A stretch of 36,750 bases of DNA from Herbaspirillum sp. RTI4 (lineage in GTDB: Bacteria; Pseudomonadota; Gammaproteobacteria; Burkholderiales; Burkholderiaceae_D), in contig NZ_JAVIWQ010000001.1 of NCBI RefSeq assembly GCF_034313965.1, forward strand, positions 1 through 36,750. The letters run 5' to 3'. The position numbers were made by a program, and so were the translations under genes. The notes under the pieces were generated by a model. It ran no database searches. It had not been told where the DNA came from and saw only the letters and a list, made by a program, of their open reading frames with translations. Shown here one piece after another: positions 7,623 through 14,641 of this stretch (position 1 is the stretch's first letter; every line of letters starts with the position of its first letter).

Positions 7623-7909
7623 TGGCATTGAAAGTTCTCAGTACGCCATCGTTTGATCGTGTTGTGAAGAAAATGCATGCACGAGATAAAAAAGTGGTCG
7701 ATCAAGCTGTAATGAATATTGTTGCTGACCCTACAATTGGCGAAGAAAAGAAAGGTGAGTTGGCTGAGGTTTTCGTCTACAAGTTTAAAGTGAATAAACA
7801 AGAAACATTACTGGCGTATCGATTACAGCCGAATAAGAAAAAACCGCAAGAAGTGGTCTTGCTGAACATTGGTTCGCACGAAAATTTTTATGTCGCAATG
7901 AAGCGCTAA
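7622..7909 (+). CDS. RelE/ParE-type toxin
   Basis: A 95-residue basic protein. LKVLSTPSFDRVVKKMHARD is the first strand and helix, the middle has ELAEVFVYKFKVNKQETLLA, and the end has VVLLNIGSHENFYVAMKR, matching the RelE/ParE-fold toxins that partner ParD-like antitoxins, with the terminal GSHENFY motif. The ATG at 7622 overlaps the antitoxin stop; a GTG three bases upstream is possible. It is predicted to act on translation or gyrase; the target is not shown by sequence. Confidence 0.85.
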   Translation: MALKVLSTPSFDRVVKKMHARDKKVVDQAVMNIVADPTIGEEKKGELAEVFVYKFKVNKQETLLAYRLQPNKKKPQEVVLLNIGSHENFYVAMKR

Positions 7910-7937
7910 ACACACGGCATAAGTAAAAGAAAGAAAA

Positions 7938-8153
7938 ATGAATAATCGGCCGGTGACGATAGGCGAAAAAGTATTCAGCGATGGCTATAAAACTGGATAT
8001 GAAGGAACGGCAATTGAAATTTGCTTCGGAGATTTAGCGGGGATGGTTGTTGTTCGATTCCCCGAAGGGACAAGCTGCCAAAGCGCGTCTGAGATTATCC
8101 GGTTTCGCGCGCCTGTAGTAGTTGCGATCCGATCTGACAGTCACCCGGTTTGA
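7938..8153 (+). CDS. Hypothetical small protein, 3' end replaced by IS sequence
   Basis: It begins MNNRPVTIGEKVFSDGYKTG after AAAGAAAG and lies 28 bases downstream of the ParE-type toxin, so it may share that operon. It shows two beta-rich segments (GYEGTAIEICFGDLAGMVVV, RFPEGTSCQSAS) and no recognised family. From about codon 59 (base 8114) the frame is made of the IS481-type terminus, ending AIRSDSHPV at an IS-supplied stop. The original C-terminus was therefore lost. Confidence 0.5.
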   Translation: MNNRPVTIGEKVFSDGYKTGYEGTAIEICFGDLAGMVVVRFPEGTSCQSASEIIRFRAPVVVAIRSDSHPV

Positions 8154-8516
8154 CGTGTGCCGTTGTCAGGTCAAATTCAGTTGTTCAGTCCAAGCCTCCT
8201 TTCCGTCAATCAGTGTTTGCATGGGCGTGCGACCGCAGCACATCTTTCCTTGATGTGTTCGGTCGTTGTTGTAATAAGCCAGCCAGTCATCCAGATCGTT
8301 TTGCAGCTCGTCTATCGATCGATAAATCTTGCGTCGAAACGCAACCTGATAGAACTCTTGCAAAATAGTTTTATGAAATCGCTCACAGATACCGTTGGTC
8401 TGCGGATGCCGCAGCTTCGTCTTGGTGTGTTCAATCTCATTGAGCGCCAAATAAAGCTGGTAGTCATGCGTTTCCGGCCTGCCGCAATATTCGGTACCAC
8501 GGTCGGTCAGTATCCG
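8114..8516 (-). mobile_element. IS481-type element, right-end remnant
   Basis: It contains the last ~117 codons of an IS481-type transposase on the minus strand and, outside them, a terminal sequence 8114-8147 (TGTAGTA...tccgatctgacagtcacccg) shared with the solo repeat at 451-482. The element is cut at 8516/8517 by the complete IS3 element. The N-terminal part of the transposase is not found on the other side at 9715, so a deletion accompanied the insertion. Confidence 0.7.
8166..8516 (-). pseudogene. IS481-type transposase, C-terminal fragment
   Basis: RILTDRGTEYCGRPETHDYQ contains the second catalytic Asp region. RHPQTNGICERFHKTILQEF contains the catalytic Glu, and the C-terminus reads YYNNDRTHQGKMCCGRTPMQ. 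The first Asp and the N-terminal HTH are missing because the IS3 element begins at 8517. The open frame extends to 8543 only through IS3 bases. It is not functional. Confidence 0.85.
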
Positions 8517-8579
8517 TGACCTTCCCCCGTAAAAGTATCCCAATGTAAAGTTAGTGACTGTGCTGATGGAGAGCTAGTC

Positions 8580-8843
8580 ATGAAGAAATCGAGATTTACG
8601 GAAGAACAGATCATTGGCGTCTTGAAGGAAGCCGACGCCGGAATGAAGGTGGCAGATTTATGCCGTAAGCACGGCATATCAGACGTCACGTTTTACAACT
8701 GGCGTAGCAAGTTTGGTGGCATGGAAGTCTCGGAGGCCCGGCGTTTAAAGGCTTTGGAAGAAGAGAATCAGAAGCTCAAACGCCTGGTTGCAGAGCAAGC
8801 GCTGGATATCCTCGTATTGAAAGACGTCCTGCAAAAAAAGTAG
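8580..8843 (+). CDS. IS3-family transposase OrfA (copy 2)
   Basis: An 87-residue protein identical to the OrfA of copy 1: HTH (VADLCRKHGISDVTFYNWRS) and coiled coil (LKALEEENQKLKRLVAEQA). It binds the element's ends and, by -1 frameshift on AAAAAAAG at 8833-8840, supplies the N-terminus of the OrfAB transposase. Confidence 0.93.
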   Translation: MKKSRFTEEQIIGVLKEADAGMKVADLCRKHGISDVTFYNWRSKFGGMEVSEARRLKALEEENQKLKRLVAEQALDILVLKDVLQKK

Positions 8844-8869
8844 CGCTGCCCGCGCAGCGCAAAGAAATC

Positions 8870-9709
8870 GTGCAGCAAGTCATCGCGCAATACGACTTCT
8901 CTGAGCGGCGGGCATGCAGCTTAATTGGTCTGAACCGGCGCACCTATCGACGACCGATACCTGTTGAGGACGATGCGCCTGTTCGTCAGAGGATACGGGA
9001 ATTGGCACAAGAGCGCCCGCGTTTTGGATCGCCACGTTTGCACGTTATGTTGCGCCGGGAAGGTCTAGTCATCAACCATAAGCGTACTGAGCGTCTCTAT
9101 CGTGAAGAAGACTTGTCGTTGCTAGGCAGGCGTCGTAAGAAGGGACCAAGTCACTTACGCGTTGTGTTGCCGATGCCACAAGGGCCAGATCAGCGTTGGG
9201 CCATGGACTTCGTCACTGATGCCCTGAGCAACGGCCGGAGAATGCGCATGCTGACGGTCATTGACGTATGGAATCGGGAATGCGTAAAAATCGAAGTTGA
9301 TCACTCACTAACAGGCGCTCGGGTGGCACGTGTACTGGAGCAGTTGCGTCAAAATGGACGTTGCCCGAATGTCATTCAGGTAGACAATGGCCCGGAGTTT
9401 ATTAGCAAAGCGCTGGATGCCTGGGCACACCAATGCGGTGTGAAGCTACAGTTCATCCGACCTGGCAAGCCCGTCGAAAATGCCTATATCGAGAGCTTCA
9501 ATGGTCGATTACGTGAAGAATGTTTAAATCAGCATGCGTTTCGTAGCTTGCAAGAGGCCCGCGAGCGCATCGAAATATGGCGAATCGATTACAACTCGGT
9601 TCGTCCACATAGCGCCCTCGGGCAAATGGCACCGGACCAATTCCGGCAATTGCATCACACTGAAAACAGCCAGATTGCTAATTTACGATTGGTGCACTCG
9701 GCGGGGTAA
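8870..9709 (+). CDS. IS3-family transposase OrfB (copy 2)
   Basis: A DDE transposase of about 279 residues from a GTG at 8870, though the natural product is OrfAB by -1 frameshift. HTH_21-like region (RIRELAQERPRFGSPRLHVM). Catalytic triad context: Asp in QRWAMDFVTDAL, Asp in VIQVDNGPEFISKAL and Glu in YIESFNGRLREECLN. The C-terminus has YNSVRPHSALGQMAPDQF. All elements of an active enzyme are visible. The stop lies within the right terminal repeat. Confidence 0.93.
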   Translation: MQQVIAQYDFSERRACSLIGLNRRTYRRPIPVEDDAPVRQRIRELAQERPRFGSPRLHVMLRREGLVINHKRTERLYREEDLSLLGRRRKKGPSHLRVVLPMPQGPDQRWAMDFVTDALSNGRRMRMLTVIDVWNRECVKIEVDHSLTGARVARVLEQLRQNGRCPNVIQVDNGPEFISKALDAWAHQCGVKLQFIRPGKPVENAYIESFNGRLREECLNQHAFRSLQEARERIEIWRIDYNSVRPHSALGQMAPDQFRQLHHTENSQIANLRLVHSAG

Positions 9710-9885
9710 GGTCAAAATGAGGCAAGGTGCTAGAAAATGTAAAAATAATGCTGAAAATTTCCCAGCGAGGGTTTAACTCGGGGCCTAGTTCCTTAACTGT
9801 ACTTTATTGCTTTGATTTATCAGGCGATTGATTTTTTCAGCGGAGGGCGACGGTTTTTTTATCTTTGCCACCCTCCCCCACTTTT

Positions 9886-10454
9886 TTATTGATCCACCAT
9901 TTCTGCCCATGCTAAGGGCGTAACGTCCAACGCCCGATTCTTCCATATTTCGTGAATGCGAAGCACCTCGTCTACGATAACAATGGCCAATTCTTGTTGC
10001 GTAATTTGTGGTTTGGCCGCCACCGCATCGGCCCCCGCATTAGTGGCCAATTTCCACAGATCTAAATCTGCGGAAGAATCCGCCGTCACAATTCTTTCTA
10101 TTTCTTTGTACATGCGTCCAAGCTCTTTTGCATGGACGGTGGACAAGATGGCGTCTACCCCGACGCGATCGGCGAATGCCTCTTGCGTCGGCTGATCGAC
10201 TGAAATAAGCATCGCACCCGCTCGCGTCCAACTCTGTCCCGTGAACGCAGAATGGACACGAAATGAACGCTCGCCATTTTGCAATTCCATTTTATAGTTT
10301 TTGATATTTTCAACACTTTCTATGCAGTGTGCTTTAGCCCTGTTAGTCCATCTTTTATGTATGCGAATAACCTCGTCTATGATCACTACTGCCAATTCAC
10401 TTCTTGAAATTTCGGGATCGGCAGCCACTGCATTTGCGCCTGCCTCAGTGGCCT
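9886..10454 (-). CDS. Unrecognised protein with internal duplication, 5' end lost to an IS
   Basis: The minus-strand frame is open from the IS boundary at 10454 (ATEAGANAVAADPEISRSEL) to stop at 9886. A unit of about 45 residues occurs twice: (A) ATEAGANAVAADPEISRSEL then AVVIIDEVIRIHKRWTNRAK, and (B) ATNAGADAVAAKPQITQQEL then AIVIVDEVLRIHEIWKNRAL. They are separated by about 95 residues with FRVHSAFTGQSWTRAGAMLI and VGVDAILSTVHAKELGRMYK. Because unit A begins at the very edge of the IS, more may be missing upstream. A GTG at 10428 could serve as a restart. I do not recognise the family. Confidence 0.55.
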
Positions 10455-10499
10455 TGACCTGCTCCCCAATTTAGTCCGAAACCGACATAGAGTTTGCGA

Positions 10500-11318
10500 T
10501 TAAAAACTATCTGCAAATCTGTTCGGTGTCAGGTAGCCAAGTGCGCTGTGGGGGCGCTCCTCGTTGTATTCCTGACGCCATGCGGCGATGACTTCCCGTG
10601 CATGACGCATTGATAAAAACCAATGCTCATTCAAACATTCATCCCGAAACTTACCGTTGAAACTTTCAATATAGGCATTCTGCTGCGGCTTGCCCGGCTC
10701 GATAAATCGCAATTGAAGCTGTTTTCGGTAAGCCCATTCGTCGAGTACCTTGCTAATAAACTCGGGGCCGTTATCTACAGTCACCGATCTGGGCAACCCT
10801 CGATTTTCTGCCAAACGCTCTAAAACAGCCACGACACGGCGACCAGGCAGTGAGGTATCCACTTCTATTGCCAAACACTCTTTTGTGAAATCATCGACGA
10901 TATTCAAACAGCGCAGGCGACGTCCGTCAATAAATCCATCCGATACAAAGTCCATCGACCAACTCTGATTCGGTCCCAGTGCTACTACCTTCGGCTGCCG
11001 TTCAACGCCAGCGATACGCTTGCGCTTGCGTCGACGCACCATCAAACCGGCTGCGTGGTAAACCCGATACGTACGCTTAGGATTAATCAACCAACCTTCC
11101 CGGCACAGCAGCACATGCAGGCGTCGATATCCGTAACGCCTCTTCTGACCAGCCAGTTCAGTCAATCGTCCTGCCAACTGTTCGTCGCTCGGGCGAGTCG
11201 ATTCATACCGATATAACGACCTGGAAATGCCCATCAGCCCACAAGCACGCGTAACACCTATTCCGTGGTTTTCCATGACATAGGAAACGGCGTCACGTCT
11301 GGCTTGTGGGCTTACCAC
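10500..11318 (-). CDS. IS3-family transposase OrfB (second lineage)
   Basis: A 272-residue DDE transposase: HTH_21-like region (RLTELAGQKRRYGYRRLHVL), Asp in QSWSMDFVSDGF, Asp in SVTVDNGPEFISKVL, Glu in AYIESFNGKFRDECLNEHWF, and the C-terminal ERPHSALGYLTPNRFADSF. It starts at a GTG that overlaps the orfA stop by seven bases (GTGGTAA), so it is made by coupling or frameshift. It appears intact. Confidence 0.93.
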   Translation of the reverse strand: MVSPQARRDAVSYVMENHGIGVTRACGLMGISRSLYRYESTRPSDEQLAGRLTELAGQKRRYGYRRLHVLLCREGWLINPKRTYRVYHAAGLMVRRRKRKRIAGVERQPKVVALGPNQSWSMDFVSDGFIDGRRLRCLNIVDDFTKECLAIEVDTSLPGRRVVAVLERLAENRGLPRSVTVDNGPEFISKVLDEWAYRKQLQLRFIEPGKPQQNAYIESFNGKFRDECLNEHWFLSMRHAREVIAAWRQEYNEERPHSALGYLTPNRFADSF

Positions 11319-11575
11319 TTTCGGCCAACAACATCCTTGAGAGCTGCGTTGTCGAGCATTGATTCTGCCAGCAAGCGTTTCAACTTGGCGTTCTCTGCTT
11401 CAAGAACCTTGAGTCGTTGTGCTTCGGATACCGTCATCCCGCCGAATTTCGCTTTCCAGTTGTAATAGGTGGCGTCGCTAATACCGTGTTTCCGGCAAAG
11501 CTCCGCTACTTTTATGCCAGTTTCCGCTTCTTTTAATACGCCAATGATCTGTTCTTCCGTGAATCGATTCTTCAT
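11312..11575 (-). CDS. IS3-family transposase OrfA (second lineage)
   Basis: An 87-residue HTH/coiled-coil protein (MKNRFTEEQIIGVLKEAETG, VAELCRKHGISDATYYNWKA, LKVLEAENAKLKRLLAESML). It is clearly related to, but distinct from, the OrfA copies at 3325 and 8580. AGGAGG lies upstream of the ATG at 11573-11575. Confidence 0.93.
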   Translation of the reverse strand: MKNRFTEEQIIGVLKEAETGIKVAELCRKHGISDATYYNWKAKFGGMTVSEAQRLKVLEAENAKLKRLLAESMLDNAALKDVVGRKW

Positions 11576-11632
11576 GCTTGCCTCCTTAGGGGCAAACTCT
11601 ACATTATGGCCGTACTAATCTCGGGGAGCAGG

Positions 11633-12115
11633 TCACCCGATCGTGATACCCATTTTTCCGTCACGCCAAGCTTGGAGAAATTTATTACGAAGCTCCTCGG
11701 GTTTAGCAATGAGATCGTGGAGCATCGGTGTCGTATTTTTAGGGGCACACATGAAATAGTGCTTCGGAGGGGGATAAGTATTTTCCTTAATATGGTGAAA
11801 TACTTTTGCCAGTTCTGGATACAGATCGGACTCGCTTATCGCAGACTGGTAATGCTTCGCTTGATATAAATCCCAGTCGTCTGCAATGAGATCATTTGTG
11901 TATCTAGCTTCAATATCGCGCCCTGCGTCGCCAGCGCCACCGATTCTCTGAACAACTACATATTTCGTGCCGAGTTCGTTTCTACAGCAATCTTCGATGA
12001 AGCTCTCCCACTCCCCATTTTCAAGTATCAAGACTAACGATGATGGAGGGTACTTTGCCTTACTGAGATTTTGACGGACTTTTCTAGTACCGATTTTCGG
12101 TGACGCTTTCGCCAT
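11633..12115 (-). pseudogene. Restriction-endonuclease-fold protein, 3' truncated by IS
   Basis: Start MAKASPKIGTRKVRQNLSKA at 12115 has AAGGGG seven bases upstream. EWESFIEDCCRNELGTKYVV, GGAGDAGRDIEARY and DWDLYQAKHYQSA match a PD-(D/E)xK nuclease of Mrr type: Asp67 in GRDI and QAK at 85-87 are the visible catalytic residues. Similar N-terminal domains with KYVxVxRxGGAGDxGRDI followed by HYFMCAPKNTTP are known, as I recall, from effectors of ABC-three-component defence systems. The frame ends at 11636, and its stop TGA is the first three bases of the IS3 terminus. The rest of the protein and any partner genes are missing. Confidence 0.5.
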
Positions 12116-12371
12116 CTTGCTGCCCCTTACTATCTCGGATCGTCTAAACCCGTTTTTATTTGTAATGTACCGTTTTCCAGCAGTGACAATACACGAAATA
12201 CCGGTGGATCGTTTCGACTTGATAGCTAGGCGCATATTTTCCACGCAGTAATCAATGATCGTGGGTGGCTCGTGGATATTTGGTAAACATAGCAGCGTAG
12301 CAGTCTGAATTATCTCTTCTTCTAGTTCTTTTTATTAAGGCCACCAAATACAGAGATATAAAAATATTACT

Positions 12372-13031
12372 TTACGGCAGCACCATTACTATTGGACCGT
12401 TGGGGCAGACAAAAAAATGGCGCACGATAATGGCACTCTTCATGGCATCAGCAGTAATATCGCCGTCCGCCCCTCCGAAATAATGCAGTGATGCGGCAAG
12501 TCGCGTTGCATTCTGACCGATCTTTCGAAAGAAAGACTTCATATCTTCAGAAAAATCCCCGCAGATTAAGTTGTCATGAACCCAGCTCTTGAACCAACCC
12601 CAATAACGCGTCGCCTCCTCAGACAGTCTCAACGTAAGGCGCTCCCGTGGCGCGGGCATAGGTTGGTTCAGAATGTCTTCCGCTCTTTGATTGAACACGT
12701 CAAGCTTGGGCTCTGGCCGGTCCCAGGTATTCGGCAATTCACCCGGACGGTCTATGATGGTTGAGTACGCGACCAGCATGCGGCCCAAGAGGCCCGTGCT
12801 AAATGCCTCAGCGCCACGGGTTTTCATGTACAAGGCGAATCGATCTTCCTGAATCATGACCGAAATGGTCAAATGTGGCATGACAGGCCGGCGGTTACCA
12901 CCAGCCAAGCCAACCGGTCGGTCTTCTTCGCTCCAGTACCCGCTGAGCGACGCGGGCTGACTGAAAGTCGGACCTAGTAAGGTTGGCCCACCCTCAGGTG
13001 AAGCAACGCCTACTGCGCCGTTCGCGACCAA
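12372..13031 (-). pseudogene. DUF3987-type protein, internal fragment
   Basis: VMPHLTISVMIQEDRFALYM, KTRGAEAFSTGLLGRMLVAY, WDRPEPKLDVFNQRAEDILN and IGQNATRLAASLHYFGGADG follow the order of the DUF3987 family (large proteins of phages and plasmids, often linked to primase/helicase-like functions). Only about 200 residues are present. The frame is open upstream to a TGA near 13063 (RLRDALVANGAVGVASPEGG at its start), and the end (VCPNGPIVMVLP) looks off-frame. Both ends are lost, so it is non-functional. Confidence 0.6.
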
Positions 13032-13243
13032 TGCATCACGCAGCCGATGATGGCCGCGCCTTCAAGTACGACCGCGTTGGCCATTCCAATGAACAGTTCG
13101 ATCAGACGTTCAGTCGTGCCGAGCCACGACGCGACTCGGAACGCGACAGGATCAGAACGCAATGTCGTACGCGTTTGGTCGGTACGATCGACTTGCAAAT
13201 TATATTTATCTTCAGCATCCGGTAGTTCTACTTGGGTTTTCAC
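13010..13243 (-). CDS. Possible small protein with one hydrophobic segment
   Basis: A GTG start at 13243 is preceded by AGAGG at five bases. The frame encodes 77 residues: an acidic N-terminus (KTQVELPDAEDKYNLQVDRT), then SDPVAFRVASWLGTTERLIE and a hydrophobic stretch LFIGMANAVVLEGAAIIGCV. It overlaps the start of the DUF3987 fragment in another frame. It could be a real small gene or part of the decayed DUF3987 gene after a frameshift. No family is recognised. Confidence 0.25.
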   Translation of the reverse strand: MKTQVELPDAEDKYNLQVDRTDQTRTTLRSDPVAFRVASWLGTTERLIELFIGMANAVVLEGAAIIGCVMHWSRTAQ

Positions 13244-13533
13244 CTATGCCTCTTCAAATTCGGTCATTATTGCCCTATGAATGGATATACAAGCTTGTAG
13301 ACATCGATATCGATCGAGCCGGCCACAAGCTTCACGTTTTCAACCAATGGCGTGTAGGACAGCTCTTTTTTTGCATAGAGATTTGGTACTGGAATCTTCA
13401 ATAGACTTACCCCTAAACTTGGGCATTTCAAGCGATTAGATAATGGGGGTATTTTTGGGGGTATCAAATAAAATCTAATCGACCTATCCACCGCAAATAC
13501 TAGGCTTCGAGAAGGAATGTGAGTGAGACGCCG
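13244..13533. other. Decayed region with paired GGGGGTAT motifs
   Basis: A minus-strand frame (13267-13491) ending KLVYPFIGQ is open but not recognised; its second half looks more natural than its first. GGGGGTAT occurs twice, 12 bp apart (13445-13452 and 13457-13464). Tandem G-rich motifs of this kind are seen near the start of tyrosine-integrase genes and integration sites, but no integrase is present. Confidence 0.3.
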
Positions 13534-13620
13534 CCATCACACCCTGCGAAGATATTCTCTTCGCATTTCGACAAGCCCCGCTAAACACCACGTCTGATCG
13601 GGCTTGTCATTTTTTTCTTC
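13534..13620 (+). repeat. ~85-bp hairpin repeat, copy A
   Basis: This is the same sequence as 20956-21040 in the same orientation, with only a few differences (for example GCTAAACACC against GCCAAACACC, and GATCGGGCTTG against GGCGGGGCTTT). It contains a hairpin GCGAAGA-TATTC-TCTTCGC and a second, here imperfect, hairpin AAGCCC...GGGCTT followed by a T run. Together with copy B it brackets the VgrG-Tle4-Tli4 operon and the AbiE pair. Confidence 0.8.
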
Positions 13621-13657
13621 GAAACTGTGTAGCCAGCTTTCAGATTTTATTAAAAGA

Positions 13658-14641
13658 TTAAACCGCCCCGGTCCGCAAGCGGATCGATCCCAATATTGCA
13701 TCCCATACTCCGAGCAGTTCTTCGTCTGGGAGGAGTGCCGCAGCGACTCCGCGTTCAATGTCTAGGAGGACTTTCATGCGGGGTGCCATAATTGAATTTG
13801 GTTTTCCTATGTAATCCCATTCAAATGAATGGGAAGTAATTCCGCTTCCGCGTTTAGTTTTATAAGCTAATTCTTCGCCATTTAATCGGGCTACTTCGCG
13901 TGCAGACTGGCGTAGTAGTATGACTTCAGGGAATCTGTCGAGAATGGTGCTGCGTTCCAACAAGGTCGGGCCGGTGTCTACTGCGTCGATAACCTGCGTG
14001 GAAAAACTTAAATTAATGTCATTAAAGCTAACCATGACAGCGACATCTTCGAAATTACTAGGATCGCCCCCGCTAACAAAGGCATGGTCGAAACAGGCAC
14101 CACGGTCAGTCATGGTAGAAGTAATTAACCGGGGCTGAACTGCTTGCACAACCCTTTCTGCGTATGGCAATCCTTCCTTAGAACGTTCCGGGTCAATTTG
14201 CGATGAAAAAAAATGAAACCCTTTTAACTCATGACTATAGCGATAGGCATTCACCTCCAATAGCCCTGTTTCCGGGGAGGTCTGCTGAAACAAATAAAAA
14301 TGGGTGTTGCCGTCCTTGGCACGCTTCTCCTCCAATAAAATAGGACGATCCATATGCCTTCCTATTAACGCATGTCGCTTTTCAGCAAGGAGATGCTCGA
14401 ATTTGGCTTCCGAGTTATTCGTCCATTCAATGCTCATCCCAGCAAACCGCTGCCCCCACGAGACCTCTGTGGCGGCTTCAGGAAGGTCGATTAGGTAACG
14501 GCCGACGGCATAGGGTTTCAACGGATATTTCTTCATAGTTTTTTCTTTCGAGAGTCCTTTGACATGGGGATGACAGGCAGCCAGAGGCCATAAAGCGCCG
14601 ATAGCGATGGCTGCTAATAATTGGCGACGTCGCGACCTCAT
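13658..14641 (-). CDS. T6SS immunity lipoprotein, Tli4-like
   Basis: A 327-residue protein with a lipoprotein signal: basic start MRSRRRQ, hydrophobic AIAIGALWPLAAC with the lipobox LAAC. The mature part has YPLKPYAVGRYLIDLPEAA, typical of the Tli4 family that neutralises Tle4 phospholipases in the periplasm. Other landmarks are TDRGACFDHAFVSGGDPSNF and the C-terminal PRMKVLLDIERGVAAALLPD. Its ATG overlaps the stop of the Tle4-like gene by four bases, so effector and immunity are coupled. It ends just before hairpin repeat copy A. Family call by resemblance and context. Confidence 0.8.
   Translation of the reverse strand: MRSRRRQLLAAIAIGALWPLAACHPHVKGLSKEKTMKKYPLKPYAVGRYLIDLPEAATEVSWGQRFAGMSIEWTNNSEAKFEHLLAEKRHALIGRHMDRPILLEEKRAKDGNTHFYLFQQTSPETGLLEVNAYRYSHELKGFHFFSSQIDPERSKEGLPYAERVVQAVQPRLITSTMTDRGACFDHAFVSGGDPSNFEDVAVMVSFNDINLSFSTQVIDAVDTGPTLLERSTILDRFPEVILLRQSAREVARLNGEELAYKTKRGSGITSHSFEWDYIGKPNSIMAPRMKVLLDIERGVAAALLPDEELLGVWDAILGSIRLRTGAV

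Larger units (their letters stand above)
8517..9714 (+). mobile_element. Complete IS3-family element (copy 2)
   Basis: It begins TGACCTTCCCCCGTAAAAG at 8517 and ends GGGGTAAGGTCA at 9714, an imperfect inverted terminal repeat pair, total 1198 bp. It holds orfA and orfB with a slippery A7G run (8833-8840) just before the orfA stop; a -1 shift there yields QKKVALPAQRKEIVQQ, joining OrfA to OrfB. The four flanking bases differ on the two sides (TCCG, AAAT), so there is no intact target duplication and the flanks have been rearranged. It sits inside an IS481 remnant. Confidence 0.88.
10455..11635 (-). mobile_element. Complete IS3-family element (second lineage)
   Basis: A 1181-bp element with terminal inverted repeats: TGACCTGCTCCCCAATTTAG at 10455 and, on the other strand, TGACCTGCTCCCCGAGATTAG at 11635. 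orfA and orfB are both intact on the minus strand. Flanking bases (GCCT on the left, CCCG on the right) show no target duplication, and the two flanks belong to different broken genes, so a deletion probably ran from or between IS copies. Confidence 0.9.

Noticed and set aside
10455..11635. The genes on either side of this IS being one interrupted gene
   Set aside because: The two flanks differ in character, and the flanking bases show no target duplication.
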